In this document: in pieces, positions 25,180 through 33,637 of the stretch
Layout of the letters: each line of letters begins with the position of its first letter
Numbering within the stretch: the first letter of the stretch is position 1
Origin: Modicisalibacter sp049808615
GTDB lineage: Bacteria; Pseudomonadota; Gammaproteobacteria; Pseudomonadales; Halomonadaceae
DNA: 64,000 bases
NCBI RefSeq assembly: GCF_049808615.1
Contig: NZ_JBNCAN010000010.1
Location: 62,001-126,000 of the forward strand
Direction: 5' to 3'
Notes under the pieces: generated by a model
Database searches by the model: none
The model's input: the letters and a program-made list of their open reading frames with translations, nothing else
Told to the model about the DNA's origin: nothing
Position numbers and translations under genes: made by a program

Positions 25180-25364
25180 GCGCTCTGTCGCAGCTGCTCG
25201 ATTTCATCCAAGGCAGTCTCCCGCTCTCGGAACCAGTGGTCTCGACGCGCCTCAGCCTGGGCCTTCTCGTCTTCCAGGCGGGCGACACGTCTTGCCAGGC
25301 GAATGCACTCGCGCCGCAGCTCTTGCTCCGACATCGCGTGGTACTGTGCGATCGCGGCTCCCAT
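25176..25364 (-). CDS. Small coiled-coil protein
   Basis: A 62-residue, highly charged helical protein (ELRRECIRLARRVARLEDEKAQ...). AAGGAGGTG lies six bases before the ATG at 25364. It overlaps the start of the DnaJ-GrpE gene by 4 bases, so the two are translationally coupled and may work together. No family was recognised. Confidence 0.7.
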   Translation of the reverse strand: MGAAIAQYHAMSEQELRRECIRLARRVARLEDEKAQAEARRDHWFRERETALDEIEQLRQSA

Positions 25365-25399
25365 CTCAACACCTCCTTGCCTTCTCAGCCCCCTCCCCA

Positions 25400-25648
25400 T
25401 CACGACTTCGGCTTGGGGATCTTCACGCCTTCCAGGTTGTAGTGCTCGCCCAGCTCGATAGCCCGGCGCACGGATTCCAGCACCGGCCTACGCACCGTGC
25501 GATAGCGGGTCGACTCCGGTGAGGCAAACCAGCCCTTCACCGTCTCGACGCTGTAGCCCGTCAAGGTCGCGACATGCTCTTGCTTCAGTCCATGGCGCTC
25601 CATGAGCTGGCGCAAGGCCTCGTTGTTCGATGTCTCGGATGTGCTCAT
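25400..25648 (-). CDS. Small HTH (Xre-like) DNA-binding protein
   Basis: An 82-residue protein with a Cro/CI-type helix-turn-helix at residues 10-40 (LRQLMERHGLKQEHVATLTGYSVETVKGW). It lies 35 bases upstream of the coiled-coil gene on the same strand and may regulate the operon. Confidence 0.75.
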   Translation of the reverse strand: MSTSETSNNEALRQLMERHGLKQEHVATLTGYSVETVKGWFASPESTRYRTVRRPVLESVRRAIELGEHYNLEGVKIPKPKS

Positions 25649-25735
25649 CTAGGTCTCTCACTCAGGGCCGCCCGCCGAGGCGAGTGGCCAGATTCATAGG
25701 GGCGCCTGCGGCCTTCTGCTGGCGCCAGAGAGGGG

Positions 25736-26017
25736 TTACGCCTCAAGCCCCCAGCGCTGGCGGGCACGATCCAGCGCCGTCCTGGGCGCCCGCTCCTGGG
25801 CCTCCTGCGCGTTGAAGTGAGCCAGCAGCTCGCCGAACAGCTCTCGGTCATTCAGGTCCAGGTCGATCCCTACAAGGTGGTCGACGGCCTGATGAATCTC
25901 GATGGTCGTCCAGGGGTCGAGCTGGGCGACCTCCTCGTTGTCGCGGATCAGGCGCTGAACTTCGGCATGACCCTTGATCGTCGCCAGCTGGCGCTCTCGC
26001 ATCTCTTCGCCCGACAT
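25736..26017 (-). CDS. Hypothetical protein
   Basis: A 93-residue acidic helical protein (MSGEEMRERQLATIKGHAEVQRL). The start at 26017 has TGGAGG upstream. It is read from the leftward promoter of the divergent region at 26044-26200. No family was recognised. Confidence 0.65.
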   Translation of the reverse strand: MSGEEMRERQLATIKGHAEVQRLIRDNEEVAQLDPWTTIEIHQAVDHLVGIDLDLNDRELFGELLAHFNAQEAQERAPRTALDRARQRWGLEA

Positions 26018-26043
26018 ACAGCCTCCAGGTGAACGGCGTGGAC

Positions 26044-26200
26044 ATAACACGAATGTTATATGTGCAATGCACACCTTGGCAAGTGTGACCCATCCCCGCG
26101 ATAGCCCCTATTAGATATTCAGGACCATTGGAAATGTGCCGCGTCGGCTGCAAAAAAAGTGTGCGCTGGCCTTGATAAAGTGTGCATTGCACACTAAAAT
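26044..26200. promoter_or_regulatory. Divergent promoters with TGTGCAWTGCACA palindromes in their spacers
   Basis: Rightward: TTGATA (26172-26177), 17 bases, TAAAAT (26195-26200); the spacer is filled by the palindrome GTGTGCATTGCACAC (26180-26194). Leftward (minus strand): TTGCCA, 16 bases, TATAAC, with the same palindrome (26061-26073) in the spacer. A second inverted repeat, ATAACA-CGAA-TGTTAT (26044-26059), overlaps the leftward -10 box. Two regulators, or one with two site types, are implied. Confidence 0.75.
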
Positions 26201-26259
26201 GACAGTCATCAGGTGGAGGCCAAGGCCTTCTGAATACCGCCACCGCAGGACGAGCACCG

Positions 26260-26487
26260 ATGACGACCTACTTCATCCCCCTGTTCACCCTCCCAACCAT
26301 CGTGGTCGAGCCCGGCCACTACCTGACTCGGGCCGGTGAGCGCGTCCTGGTCGAGCGGGTTTCCAGTCGCCACGACTTCAACTGCACAGGGCGCTATGTC
26401 AGCTCCGGCACCGCCGAACGGTGGCACAAGACCGGAAGGATCATGGCCACCTCCGAGACGCCCAACGACATCGTGAAGCGCCTGTAA
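26260..26487 (+). CDS. Small hypothetical protein
   Basis: A 75-residue protein (PTIVVEPGHYLTRAGERVLVERVSS...WHKTGRI) with no recognised family. It is the first gene after the rightward palindrome-bearing promoter. Confidence 0.65.
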   Translation: MTTYFIPLFTLPTIVVEPGHYLTRAGERVLVERVSSRHDFNCTGRYVSSGTAERWHKTGRIMATSETPNDIVKRL

Positions 26488-26528
26488 CCCACGAACCAGC
26501 TGCCAACATCCGAACGCGAGGAACCCCC

Positions 26529-26765
26529 ATGAAGCTCAACATCATGCACCCGCTCTATGTCGTCGCCGGCCTCTCCAGCCAGAGCGAGCCCGGGAACCAG
26601 TGGATGCCGATCTCCACGCAGACCTATCCGGTGCAGCACGTCGCCGAGCGCGAGGCCGAGAAGATGGCCCGCCGTGCTCGCCCTCACGAGCAGGTCGGCG
26701 TCATCGAATACAGCGCCGATGGGGCGCGGCTGGTCGGCCAGGTCCATCAAGGCGCCAGCGCCTGA
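26529..26765 (+). CDS. Small hypothetical protein
   Basis: A 78-residue protein with no recognised motif; GAGGAA precedes the start. It sits between the previous small gene and the PAPS-reductase-like gene in the same direction. Confidence 0.6.
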   Translation: MKLNIMHPLYVVAGLSSQSEPGNQWMPISTQTYPVQHVAEREAEKMARRARPHEQVGVIEYSADGARLVGQVHQGASA

Positions 26766-26818
26766 AGCACGACCACGCATCGCACGAGCCGAACAACGAC
26801 AAGGGAAGGGAGTAGACC

Positions 26819-28462
26819 ATGAACCTGGCGATCAACCTGGACACCGAAACCGCAGAACCGACCACTTTCGAGCCGGCCGCGGCGCCGCTGCCCCAGCGGG
26901 CGCGTCAGGCTATCGACCTCCTCAAGGCGATTGTCACCGAGCAGCCCACCTCACTGCTGATCGCCTATTCGGGCGGCAAGGACTCCACCGTGGTCACCAG
27001 CCTCGCGCTGGCGGCCCTGGCCGAGCTGGCGCAGGAAGGGAAGCTGAGTGCAGACATCGAGCACATGGCCGTGACCTCCAACACCGGCATCGAGAACCCT
27101 GTGATCGAGCGCCATGTCGGCAGCCATCTGCGAGCCATGCGGACGTTCTGCGCCGAGCACGCTATCCCCCTGAAGGCACAGTGGGCCTTGCCGAGCCTGG
27201 CCGAGAGCTGGCAGGTGAGCGTCCTGGGTGGCCGTCGCCAAATGGCCTGGCCCAGCGAAGGGCAGAGCCAATACTGCTCTGTCGACTGGAAGATCAAGCC
27301 GATCGACGCGCTCAAGCGCCAGCATGCCAAGTCCCTTCCCAAGGGAGTGCGTCAGGTGACTCTGCTGGGCAGCCGGTTCGAGGAGTCCGCTCGCCGTGCG
27401 GCGAACATGGCCGACCAGGGCGCCGGTAGCGGCGTGGTGGATCACCAGGGGCGCCTGCTGGCCTACCCCATCGCCGACTGGACGACCAGCGACGTGTGGG
27501 ACTACATCCTGTTCGCCCAGCCCTTTGGACAGGGAGGGCCTTTCCCGAGCTACACCACCTCTCTGGCGGACGTGCTGGAGGTCTACAACAGCGCCAACGG
27601 CGAGTGCTCCATCGTCGGCGACAGCGGCAAGCGGACCCCGTGCGGCGCTCGCACCGGCTGCTGGGCGTGCCCGTATGCCGGCAAGTCTGACGAAAGCCTC
27701 ACCAACATGGCCAAGGACAACCCGGAGATGGCGCCGCTGCTGGCGCTGCGCCAGTACATCGTCTCACTGCGTCATGACGTGGGCGCCCGGAACTTCATCG
27801 GCACCGACATCAAAGACGGTGGCGACATCAATATCAGCGCTGCTGGCTATAGCGGCCGTGTCCTGCTGGACCTGCTGCGGGCCTGCCTGACTCTCGACGC
27901 CGAGGAGATGGAGCGCTCCGACAACCCGGCCTTCCAGATCATCACCCCGCAGGAGCTGGTCGCGATCGAGTGGAACTGGGCGATCCGCGGCATCCAGGTG
28001 CGCCCGTGGGAGGCCACCCGCGCCTGGGTCGAAGTCCACCACCAGGGCAAGCGCTTCCCCATTCCCAGCGCCAGCACCGCAGCACCGGCCCAGGCAGGCG
28101 GCCAATCACTGCACCCCTTGGAAGGGGAGACCCTGGGCTCTGTCACCACCCCGCTCATGGCCCATGCCGGCGTCACGGTGGCCATCGGCTCTCGCCTCGA
28201 GGTTGACCCCGAGGGCGCCATGGAGATGCTGAGCATCGAGGGCGACATGCTGGCGGCCGACAACGAGAAGGCCCCGGAGAGCGTGGCCAACTCGCTGCTC
28301 ATGCGCGGCGTGGTCAGCATCCCGGCCAGCCGCCGTGGCGAGCTGGATCGCCGCCTCACCGCGGTCGCTCGGCTTCGCGAGGAAGGCGTCATGCAGTGGG
28401 CCTTCCACGGTGGCCGCCCTGAGCTGGCCAGCAATGAATTCCAGCTGGCGATGGTGGGGTAA
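26819..28462 (+). CDS. PAPS-reductase / DndC-family protein
   Basis: A 547-residue protein with the adenine-nucleotide alpha-hydrolase signature SGGKDS at residues 51-56. A Cys-rich segment follows (about residues 263-288: ECSIVG...PCGARTGCWACPY), like the iron-sulfur binding cysteines of DndC and related PAPS reductases. Such enzymes adenylate substrates to activate or remove sulfur; DndC acts in DNA phosphorothioation. No dndB, D or E partners are seen here, so the chemistry is open. The C-terminal 170 residues look like a separate, unrecognised region. Confidence 0.88.
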   Translation: MNLAINLDTETAEPTTFEPAAAPLPQRARQAIDLLKAIVTEQPTSLLIAYSGGKDSTVVTSLALAALAELAQEGKLSADIEHMAVTSNTGIENPVIERHVGSHLRAMRTFCAEHAIPLKAQWALPSLAESWQVSVLGGRRQMAWPSEGQSQYCSVDWKIKPIDALKRQHAKSLPKGVRQVTLLGSRFEESARRAANMADQGAGSGVVDHQGRLLAYPIADWTTSDVWDYILFAQPFGQGGPFPSYTTSLADVLEVYNSANGECSIVGDSGKRTPCGARTGCWACPYAGKSDESLTNMAKDNPEMAPLLALRQYIVSLRHDVGARNFIGTDIKDGGDINISAAGYSGRVLLDLLRACLTLDAEEMERSDNPAFQIITPQELVAIEWNWAIRGIQVRPWEATRAWVEVHHQGKRFPIPSASTAAPAQAGGQSLHPLEGETLGSVTTPLMAHAGVTVAIGSRLEVDPEGAMEMLSIEGDMLAADNEKAPESVANSLLMRGVVSIPASRRGELDRRLTAVARLREEGVMQWAFHGGRPELASNEFQLAMVG

Positions 28463-28498
28463 CCCACCAACTGGCCCCGGGGCAGCCCGGGGCCTCAG

Positions 28499-28512
28499 TT
28501 TCGCATGCGAAA
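28499..28512. repeat. TTTCGCATGCGAAA palindrome, site 4
   Basis: A perfect copy between the PAPS-reductase-like gene and the SpoT-like gene. Confidence 0.8.
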
Positions 28513-28590
28513 TCGCTCACTGAGCGGTGACCTGGCGCCAGCAGGTAAACTCCAGGCACACGGATCAAGCGACCAACCGGAGACAATCCA

Positions 28591-29130
28591 ATGAGCTGGA
28601 CTATCGACTCTGCCTCCCTCGAGGCGCAGGCCCGGCTGTTCACTCGCGGCGCCTATGCCGGATCAGAGATTCGCCCCAATCTGGCAGGCCTCGAGGAGAA
28701 CTCCCATCCCAGGGCAGTGCTTCGGCTGCTCGAGCAGGCCAACCTGTCTTCGCCTGAGGCCCGGGCCGCGGCCTGGCTGCTGCCCGCTGTCGAGCGCACA
28801 GCCACCATGATCGAGGACATTCGCGAGGTATTCGGTAGCGAGGTCGCGGATCTGGTCCGGGCCGCCGTCCCGGAGAAAGAGCCCAGCGAGGCAACGACCG
28901 TGGAGGAGATGCTGGCGCAGGAGCGGGCGATCGTGGCCGGCAGCAGCTCCCTGGCTCAGACCCTGGCGGTTTGCTCGATCATCGCCGACATCGAGACAGA
29001 CGCTGACGGGGCGGTGGACATGCTCGACCACTATGCCGCCTGGCTCGAGGGTGCCACTCAGGCGCAGCCCTTCCTTCGGCGCCGCGCCCAGCGCAGCATA
29101 GAGGCTGGCTTGGCCACCGCTGAGGAGTGA
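28591..29130 (+). CDS. Degenerate SpoT/Mesh1-like HD-domain protein
   Basis: A 179-residue protein whose pattern follows the (p)ppGpp hydrolase (HD) domain of SpoT and Mesh1. SHPRAVLRLL (His39) matches the first metal ligand region, MIEDIREVFGSEVADLVRAA matches the helix after the active site, and AVCSIIADIE matches the late Asp region. However, the HD pair is replaced by Pro65-Ala66 and the ED pair by Glu68-Arg69, so hydrolysis as in SpoT is unlikely. The similarity was judged by eye. It could bind alarmones without cutting them. Confidence 0.6.
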   Translation: MSWTIDSASLEAQARLFTRGAYAGSEIRPNLAGLEENSHPRAVLRLLEQANLSSPEARAAAWLLPAVERTATMIEDIREVFGSEVADLVRAAVPEKEPSEATTVEEMLAQERAIVAGSSSLAQTLAVCSIIADIETDADGAVDMLDHYAAWLEGATQAQPFLRRRAQRSIEAGLATAEE

Positions 29131-29231
29131 TCGCCGTCAGCGAGAGGGCTCCGCGCCAGCAGGCGCTTGCGTCCTCATGAAAGGAGGTATGATCGGATCA
29201 CTGACCTGGACAAGAACGCGGGACACTCGCC

Positions 29232-29699
29232 ATGGAACTCATCATCAAGCTCCTCCTCGGCGCAGCCGGTTTCGGAGGCCTCTCCTGGGCCTCCTGGGGC
29301 TTCGCTTCGAGCCACGATACGGGCATGACGTTGATGGCGCTGGTTCTCGGGGTCGCTGCGTTCATCTGCGGCTTCTTGGCCATCGCCAAGGTCATTCACT
29401 ACAGCAAGTGGGCGGCCACCCTCTTCTGGATCGCCATGCTGGGCACGCTGACATACACATTCCCGCCGCTTGGCCTCACCCAGCTGGGCTGGCCTGGCTG
29501 GGGGCTCATCGCCTTCCTCGCTATCTGCTCCCTCGTCATCGTCGCCCACAAGCCGGCTGCTGGCGCCAGCAAGAAGTCCTATCTCGGCAACTATGACGTG
29601 TATAGCGGTGACGGCTCCCCGACAGGGATCGACTACAGCGGTTACCCATCGGCAAGGGCCATTCGCCATGGCACCTACAGCTCGACAAACGACCTATGA
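29232..29699 (+). CDS. Membrane protein, four predicted segments
   Basis: A 155-residue protein with about four membrane segments in the first 110 residues, followed by a Tyr/Ser/Gly-rich soluble tail (SYLGNYDVYSGDGSPTGIDYSGY). It ends at a strong terminator shared with the converging lipoprotein gene. No family was recognised. Confidence 0.7.
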   Translation: MELIIKLLLGAAGFGGLSWASWGFASSHDTGMTLMALVLGVAAFICGFLAIAKVIHYSKWAATLFWIAMLGTLTYTFPPLGLTQLGWPGWGLIAFLAICSLVIVAHKPAAGASKKSYLGNYDVYSGDGSPTGIDYSGYPSARAIRHGTYSSTNDL

Positions 29700-29732
29700 A
29701 AAAGGCCCCCGGGAGTGATCCTGGGGGCCTTG
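29699..29732. terminator. Bidirectional terminator
   Basis: AGGCCCCC (29703-29710) pairs with GGGGGCCT (29723-29730), with an A-run on the left. It separates the rightward membrane protein gene from the leftward lipoprotein gene. Confidence 0.75.
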
Positions 29733-29757
29733 CAGCTTGTGGGGAGGAGCTTGTGGC

Positions 29758-30273
29758 TTACCAGCCCCAGGGGGATTGCAGCTCGCTGGATACCGCCAGC
29801 AACTCGCGCAGCTCGGTAATCTCGTCGGTGACGGCGATCTTGTAGGAGATCCGCTGGTTCATCTCCAGGGTCTCATCGGGCTCGCCTTCGGTGTGGAAGT
29901 CGACGCGGGTATCCTTCATCTCGTATTCACCCTCGTTGTGGAACCACTCCACGATATGGGTGGCGCCACTCAGCAGAGACAGCTCCTCCTCGGGCAGGCT
30001 GCTCTCGGCGACGAACTGCTCGTTGAAGCCGTCGACCCCCTCGAGGTCGCACTTGTAGCGCACCACCTCACGACCACGACTGTCCTCGATCACCTCCCAG
30101 CTCGTGCTGGCGCACACGGCCCGGCGATCCAGGGCCTGCTCATAGGTCAGCGAGGAGCCCACCGGAAAGGTCTTCTCCTTGAGGTCAGAGATCACGGCGC
30201 TGTCACCGCCACAGCCGGCGAGGGTCAGCATCGCCGCGGCCGGCAGCAGGGCAATCAGGTTCCGCTTTCGCAT
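29758..30273 (-). CDS. Lipoprotein of unknown function
   Basis: A 171-residue protein with a lipoprotein signal (lipobox LAGC, Cys 21). The mature part has Cys at about residues 54 and 73 (AVCASTSWEV...RYKCDLEG) and an acidic C-terminal half. The start at 30273 has GAAGGGA upstream. No family was recognised. Confidence 0.78.
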   Translation of the reverse strand: MRKRNLIALLPAAAMLTLAGCGGDSAVISDLKEKTFPVGSSLTYEQALDRRAVCASTSWEVIEDSRGREVVRYKCDLEGVDGFNEQFVAESSLPEEELSLLSGATHIVEWFHNEGEYEMKDTRVDFHTEGEPDETLEMNQRISYKIAVTDEITELRELLAVSSELQSPWGW

Positions 30274-30411
30274 AGTGTCATCCCTTCTATTCAGGTTGTG
30301 TGGGCGCCTCACGCCCTTCTGTTATCCGAGGGTGGGTAACCCTCAGCTGTCACCCGGGGAAGCTCCGGGCACATCACAGAGGCCTCTCCGGTAGGGGCTC
30401 CATGATTCGTT
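30274..30411. other. Intergenic stretch without a recognised gene
   Basis: About 140 bases between the lipoprotein gene and its upstream neighbour on the same strand. No clear promoter or hairpin was identified. Confidence 0.3.
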
Positions 30412-30984
30412 CTACCCATCCACCACCAGGGTCCGGCCGTTGTCGCCACCACCGATGGCGCTCCGCATGGCCGCGTAGAAGCGCTTGACCCCCCAATCGG
30501 ACTTGAGCCGCCTAAGCGCCTTTGGGGCGAAACGCCAGAGCCCCATCATCTCGTCGGGCATGTCACCGGCTACCCAGGCCTCCTCCACGGCCTCCTCGTC
30601 CAGCTTGAAGCCCACGATCTTGAGATGGTGATCGGTGCCGGCCGCGACGAGACTCCGGTAGTAGGCTTCCGGCTCCTCCAGGGGATCAGCGTGCTTGTAC
30701 TGGTCCCAGGGCTGGTGGTAGAGCACATTGGGCTTGGGCACGGTTTGCCAGGTCGACAGCACCTCCTCGGGGCCATCCCACTCGACCACCAGGGCTGCGC
30801 CAGCTGCCTCCACCTGCTGGCCATCCGGGGCATAGGCGACGGGCTTGCCGCGCACCGCCGTGGCATACAGGTTCAGGCAGGCATCCGTGTTCATCGGGTC
30901 AACCGAGAACGGGGCATACCGGCCCGCCTTCGCGATCTGGTAGGCCTGCACCGGCCCGGTCACATGGAACAAGCATGTCGCCAT
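30412..30984 (-). CDS. Hypothetical protein
   Basis: A 190-residue soluble protein. Its start (ATCLFHVTGPVQAYQIAKAGRYAP) superficially resembles the first strand and 'H-T/G' region of ADP-ribosyltransferase-like folds, but no catalytic set could be confirmed. It follows the 31017-31325 gene by 32 bases. Confidence 0.65.
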   Translation of the reverse strand: MATCLFHVTGPVQAYQIAKAGRYAPFSVDPMNTDACLNLYATAVRGKPVAYAPDGQQVEAAGAALVVEWDGPEEVLSTWQTVPKPNVLYHQPWDQYKHADPLEEPEAYYRSLVAAGTDHHLKIVGFKLDEEAVEEAWVAGDMPDEMMGLWRFAPKALRRLKSDWGVKRFYAAMRSAIGGGDNGRTLVVDG

Positions 30985-31016
30985 GGGTTCTCCTCAAGTT
31001 GTGGTGGGCGGCCGGG

Positions 31017-31325
31017 TCACTCCATCTCTTCCCGAAGCTCGGCCAGTAACGTCTCGCGTTCCTTTTGTGCTGCCTGGAGGTCAGCATCATCGAAGGGGAA
31101 ACCCCGACGCTCAGCTGCCGCCATCAATGCGTCTCGATCTGCGGGGTCACCCAACATGTCGTGCCAGCGGCGAAGCTGCGTCACGACCTCGAAGTGATAA
31201 AGCTCGTAGTGAAGTCCGCAGCCAGACCCAGCCCCCTCCTCGGCCATTTCGACAAGTCGGCGAGGCTTGATGAGGCAGCCAGGTTGGCTCTGCCTGGGGT
31301 TCGCAATGAATCCGTCAGGGGTCAC
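31017..31325 (-). CDS. Hypothetical protein with GTG start
   Basis: A 102-residue protein whose GTG start at 31325 has GGAGGAGG upstream; a longer open frame to 31727 overlaps the next gene and has no ribosome site. Features: a central HYELYHFEVVTQLRRWHDML segment and a charged helical C-terminus. Function unknown. Confidence 0.6.
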   Translation of the reverse strand: MTPDGFIANPRQSQPGCLIKPRRLVEMAEEGAGSGCGLHYELYHFEVVTQLRRWHDMLGDPADRDALMAAAERRGFPFDDADLQAAQKERETLLAELREEME

Positions 31326-31365
31326 GTCTATCCTCCTCCATCCCTCAATGGCTGGCGTCAGAGGG

Positions 31366-31806
31366 TCAGTCTTCGTCCTGCTGCGCGTGGAGCAGGGCGG
31401 CGATCTCGCGCTCAACCGATGCCACCGCTGGCGCCAGCGTCTCGTCCACTTCCTCCCTGCCCAGGCGGGCGACTTCCTTCCAGCGCTCCAGGGCATCCCG
31501 GGACACGAGGTAGGTTCGAGCACAGTCGCCCTCGGGCACCTGCATCTGAAGCGACTCCAGCAGCTCGAGGTCGCGCATGGAGAAGACCTGGATGGCCGGC
31601 ACCAGCAGCCCTGCCTCTTCTGCCTGGCGGCCGGTAGAGGCCTTGTCCCAGTCGCGCTCGGCGCTCTCAAAGGCAGGATGGGTGGCGGTCTGGTAGCCAC
31701 AGCGCTGGCAGGACAGCCAGTGGGCATGGAACCAGTCGGTCACTCGCCGCAGGTAGTCCGGGCTGTCCTCGCAGCCGCAGACAGGGCAGGGCGCTCGCTC
31801 TGCCAT
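31366..31806 (-). CDS. Zinc-ribbon protein resembling the Lar restriction-alleviation family
   Basis: A 146-residue protein beginning APCPVCG, followed by a second CxxC in SCQRCGYQTATHPAFESAERDW. The pattern Cys-x2-Cys, Trp, Cys-x2-Cys-G, alternating A/E and D-W is that of Lar-type small proteins, here with a long helical C-terminal addition. The start at 31806 has GGGAGGT upstream. Lar proteins modulate host type I restriction; that role here is inferred. Confidence 0.6.
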   Translation of the reverse strand: MAERAPCPVCGCEDSPDYLRRVTDWFHAHWLSCQRCGYQTATHPAFESAERDWDKASTGRQAEEAGLLVPAIQVFSMRDLELLESLQMQVPEGDCARTYLVSRDALERWKEVARLGREEVDETLAPAVASVEREIAALLHAQQDED

Positions 31807-31853
31807 GTCACCTCCCGGTGCTTGCTGGGTGATGGGTTCAAGAGTGCGGACAT

Positions 31854-32258
31854 TCATGCGAAGCCCCCGGAGAGCTGGCTCAGTGACTGAGCCCGCGCAT
31901 TGGCGCTCTCGCGCACGATGTCGGGTGAGAAGCCGGCACCACAGTGGACCTCATCGATCATCACCAGCTGGAGGTAGCCGCGGTTGATCAGGTAGTTGCC
32001 AAAGCCCTGATCGGAAATGTCGCGGTGCGAGAAGACCCCGGAAGCCTCCATCTCGTTGATCTGCTCGATGGTCACCAGGCCCTTGTTGAGGGCGTCGAGC
32101 GTCCCCTGGCGGTAGGGCGCCTGGCGGCAATACTGCTCGGCCAGCTCGCCCAGGTTGAGATCCACGAGCGCTCGGTACAGGCCACTGCACTGGTAGTAGG
32201 TGGTCCCCCCGCTGGAGAGCGCCAGCAGCTCTCCCTTACGGTGACTCGGCTTCGCCAT
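31854..32258 (-). CDS. Hypothetical protein
   Basis: A 134-residue soluble protein with two cysteines (QCSGLYRALVDLNLGELAEQYC) and no recognised family. AAGGGGG precedes the start, which overlaps the end of the upstream gene by 23 bases. Confidence 0.65.
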   Translation of the reverse strand: MAKPSHRKGELLALSSGGTTYYQCSGLYRALVDLNLGELAEQYCRQAPYRQGTLDALNKGLVTIEQINEMEASGVFSHRDISDQGFGNYLINRGYLQLVMIDEVHCGAGFSPDIVRESANARAQSLSQLSGGFA

Positions 32259-32529
32259 GATTCGGTCCCCCTTGGTGTTCTTGTGCCCCTCTCTCGAGGC
32301 CGGCATGCGCCATACGATGAGCGCTGACCATGCAGGCATAGGCGGAATGCAGCGCATCGCCGATGATGCGATCCGCAAGTTCGAGAGGGGTGGTGTCGGT
32401 AATGCCGGCCCGCCGAAGATCCTGTTCGATGACGGCGCGGTGGCGCTGGTACTCCTGGAGACGACCGGCCAGAGACTCGTCCGGGGCCTGCTCCGGTGAC
32501 GGGTTCACGGTATGCAGTGAAGTGCCCAT
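32236..32529 (-). CDS. Small hypothetical protein
   Basis: A 97-residue helical protein (GRLQEYQRHRAVIEQDLRRAG...) with no recognised motif, lying 9 bases after the membrane-anchored HTH gene. Confidence 0.6.
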   Translation of the reverse strand: MGTSLHTVNPSPEQAPDESLAGRLQEYQRHRAVIEQDLRRAGITDTTPLELADRIIGDALHSAYACMVSAHRMAHAGLERGAQEHQGGPNHGEAESP

Positions 32530-32538
32530 CTCTACCTC

Positions 32539-33561
32539 CTACGTTGCAGCACGGCTCATCGGTTGCGCGTCGATGATGGAGGCCAGTCGCTCCAGGGCCG
32601 TGATGGAGATCGTCCTCTCGCCTGCCGCGCTACGCGCCTCATGGCGGCGCAGCAGGGAGAGATCCCGTGGCGAAACCCCGTGGTCTCGGCAAAACGCCGC
32701 CTGGGTGGTCCCGCGCTCTTCCAGCAGCTGCTCCAGGGCCTCTCGCAGCGCGACAATATCGGCGTACTCGAAGTGACCCTTGCTCAGCTCGCTCTCATCG
32801 TTGGTCTCACTCATGCTGGGCTTGGCCAGCCTGGGCTCGAGGTTGAAGGTCACGGCCTCGGCGGATGGGGTGCTCGGCACAGCCACATCCTCTCCCGGGC
32901 CAGCAGTGTCCTCGGGCAACCTGTCGCCTGAAGAGGTAGGGCCACCGCTGACAGCTGGCGCGGGCACAGGCCGCCCCATGCGTGACAGAGACGTGATCGC
33001 CAGCACGGCCGACAGCTGGAAGATGATCAGCGCCAGCGCCTGCATCACCACCAGTGCCTGCTGGCGCCAGGTCATGGCCTCGGCCGGGGGCGTCGACAGC
33101 AGCTCGGCCAGCTCGGAATCGACCTCGGTGAGCCGTGCCTGGGCCTCCTGGATGGGCGTGAGCCAGCCTGCCCGGGCCTCGCTGTTCTGCCGGAAGGTTG
33201 CCAGGCTCTCCTCCAGTCGCGCCGCCTCCTGGGTCAGCCGCTCGATCCGCAGCTCACGGCCGGCGTCGACATGCGAGGCTGCCTGCCACTCCTCCACCAG
33301 AGGCTCGCAGACGGTATAGACCGGGCCGGTGAGGGCGAGCACGCTGGTCACCAGCGCCAGCGCTCTTCGCGCAAGCTGGCGCTGATACCAGAGCCACAGG
33401 GCGACGACCTCGAGGAGCACCGCCCAAGCCCAGCCCATCGGGCCGACGAACTCGGTCCAGAACTGGATAGCGTGCAGCTGAAGCAGGGCGATCGCGCCGG
33501 TCAGCACCAGCAGCGCCGGCAGCTTTTGCAGGTATCGGGTTGTCGTTGTCTTGTCTCGCAC
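32539..33561 (-). CDS. Membrane-anchored protein with coiled coil and C-terminal HTH
   Basis: A 340-residue protein. Three membrane segments (about residues 10-85) are followed by a coiled coil (about 95-155), another membrane segment (about 165-190), a Pro/Ser linker and a C-terminal Xre-like helix-turn-helix (EQLLEERGTTQAAFCRDHGVSPRDLSLLRR). The GTG start at 33561 has GGGAGAGAG upstream, the same ribosome site used by umuD; an ATG at 33606 is possible. The design suggests a membrane-bound DNA-binding protein that could tether or sense. Confidence 0.75.
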   Translation of the reverse strand: MRDKTTTTRYLQKLPALLVLTGAIALLQLHAIQFWTEFVGPMGWAWAVLLEVVALWLWYQRQLARRALALVTSVLALTGPVYTVCEPLVEEWQAASHVDAGRELRIERLTQEAARLEESLATFRQNSEARAGWLTPIQEAQARLTEVDSELAELLSTPPAEAMTWRQQALVVMQALALIIFQLSAVLAITSLSRMGRPVPAPAVSGGPTSSGDRLPEDTAGPGEDVAVPSTPSAEAVTFNLEPRLAKPSMSETNDESELSKGHFEYADIVALREALEQLLEERGTTQAAFCRDHGVSPRDLSLLRRHEARSAAGERTISITALERLASIIDAQPMSRAAT

Positions 33562-33637
33562 AGGCTCTCTCCCACACACGAATCGCACACCAGACGACGA
33601 GGCCACCTCCCCTTGCCAAGGAAGGGGCCGAGGTCGT

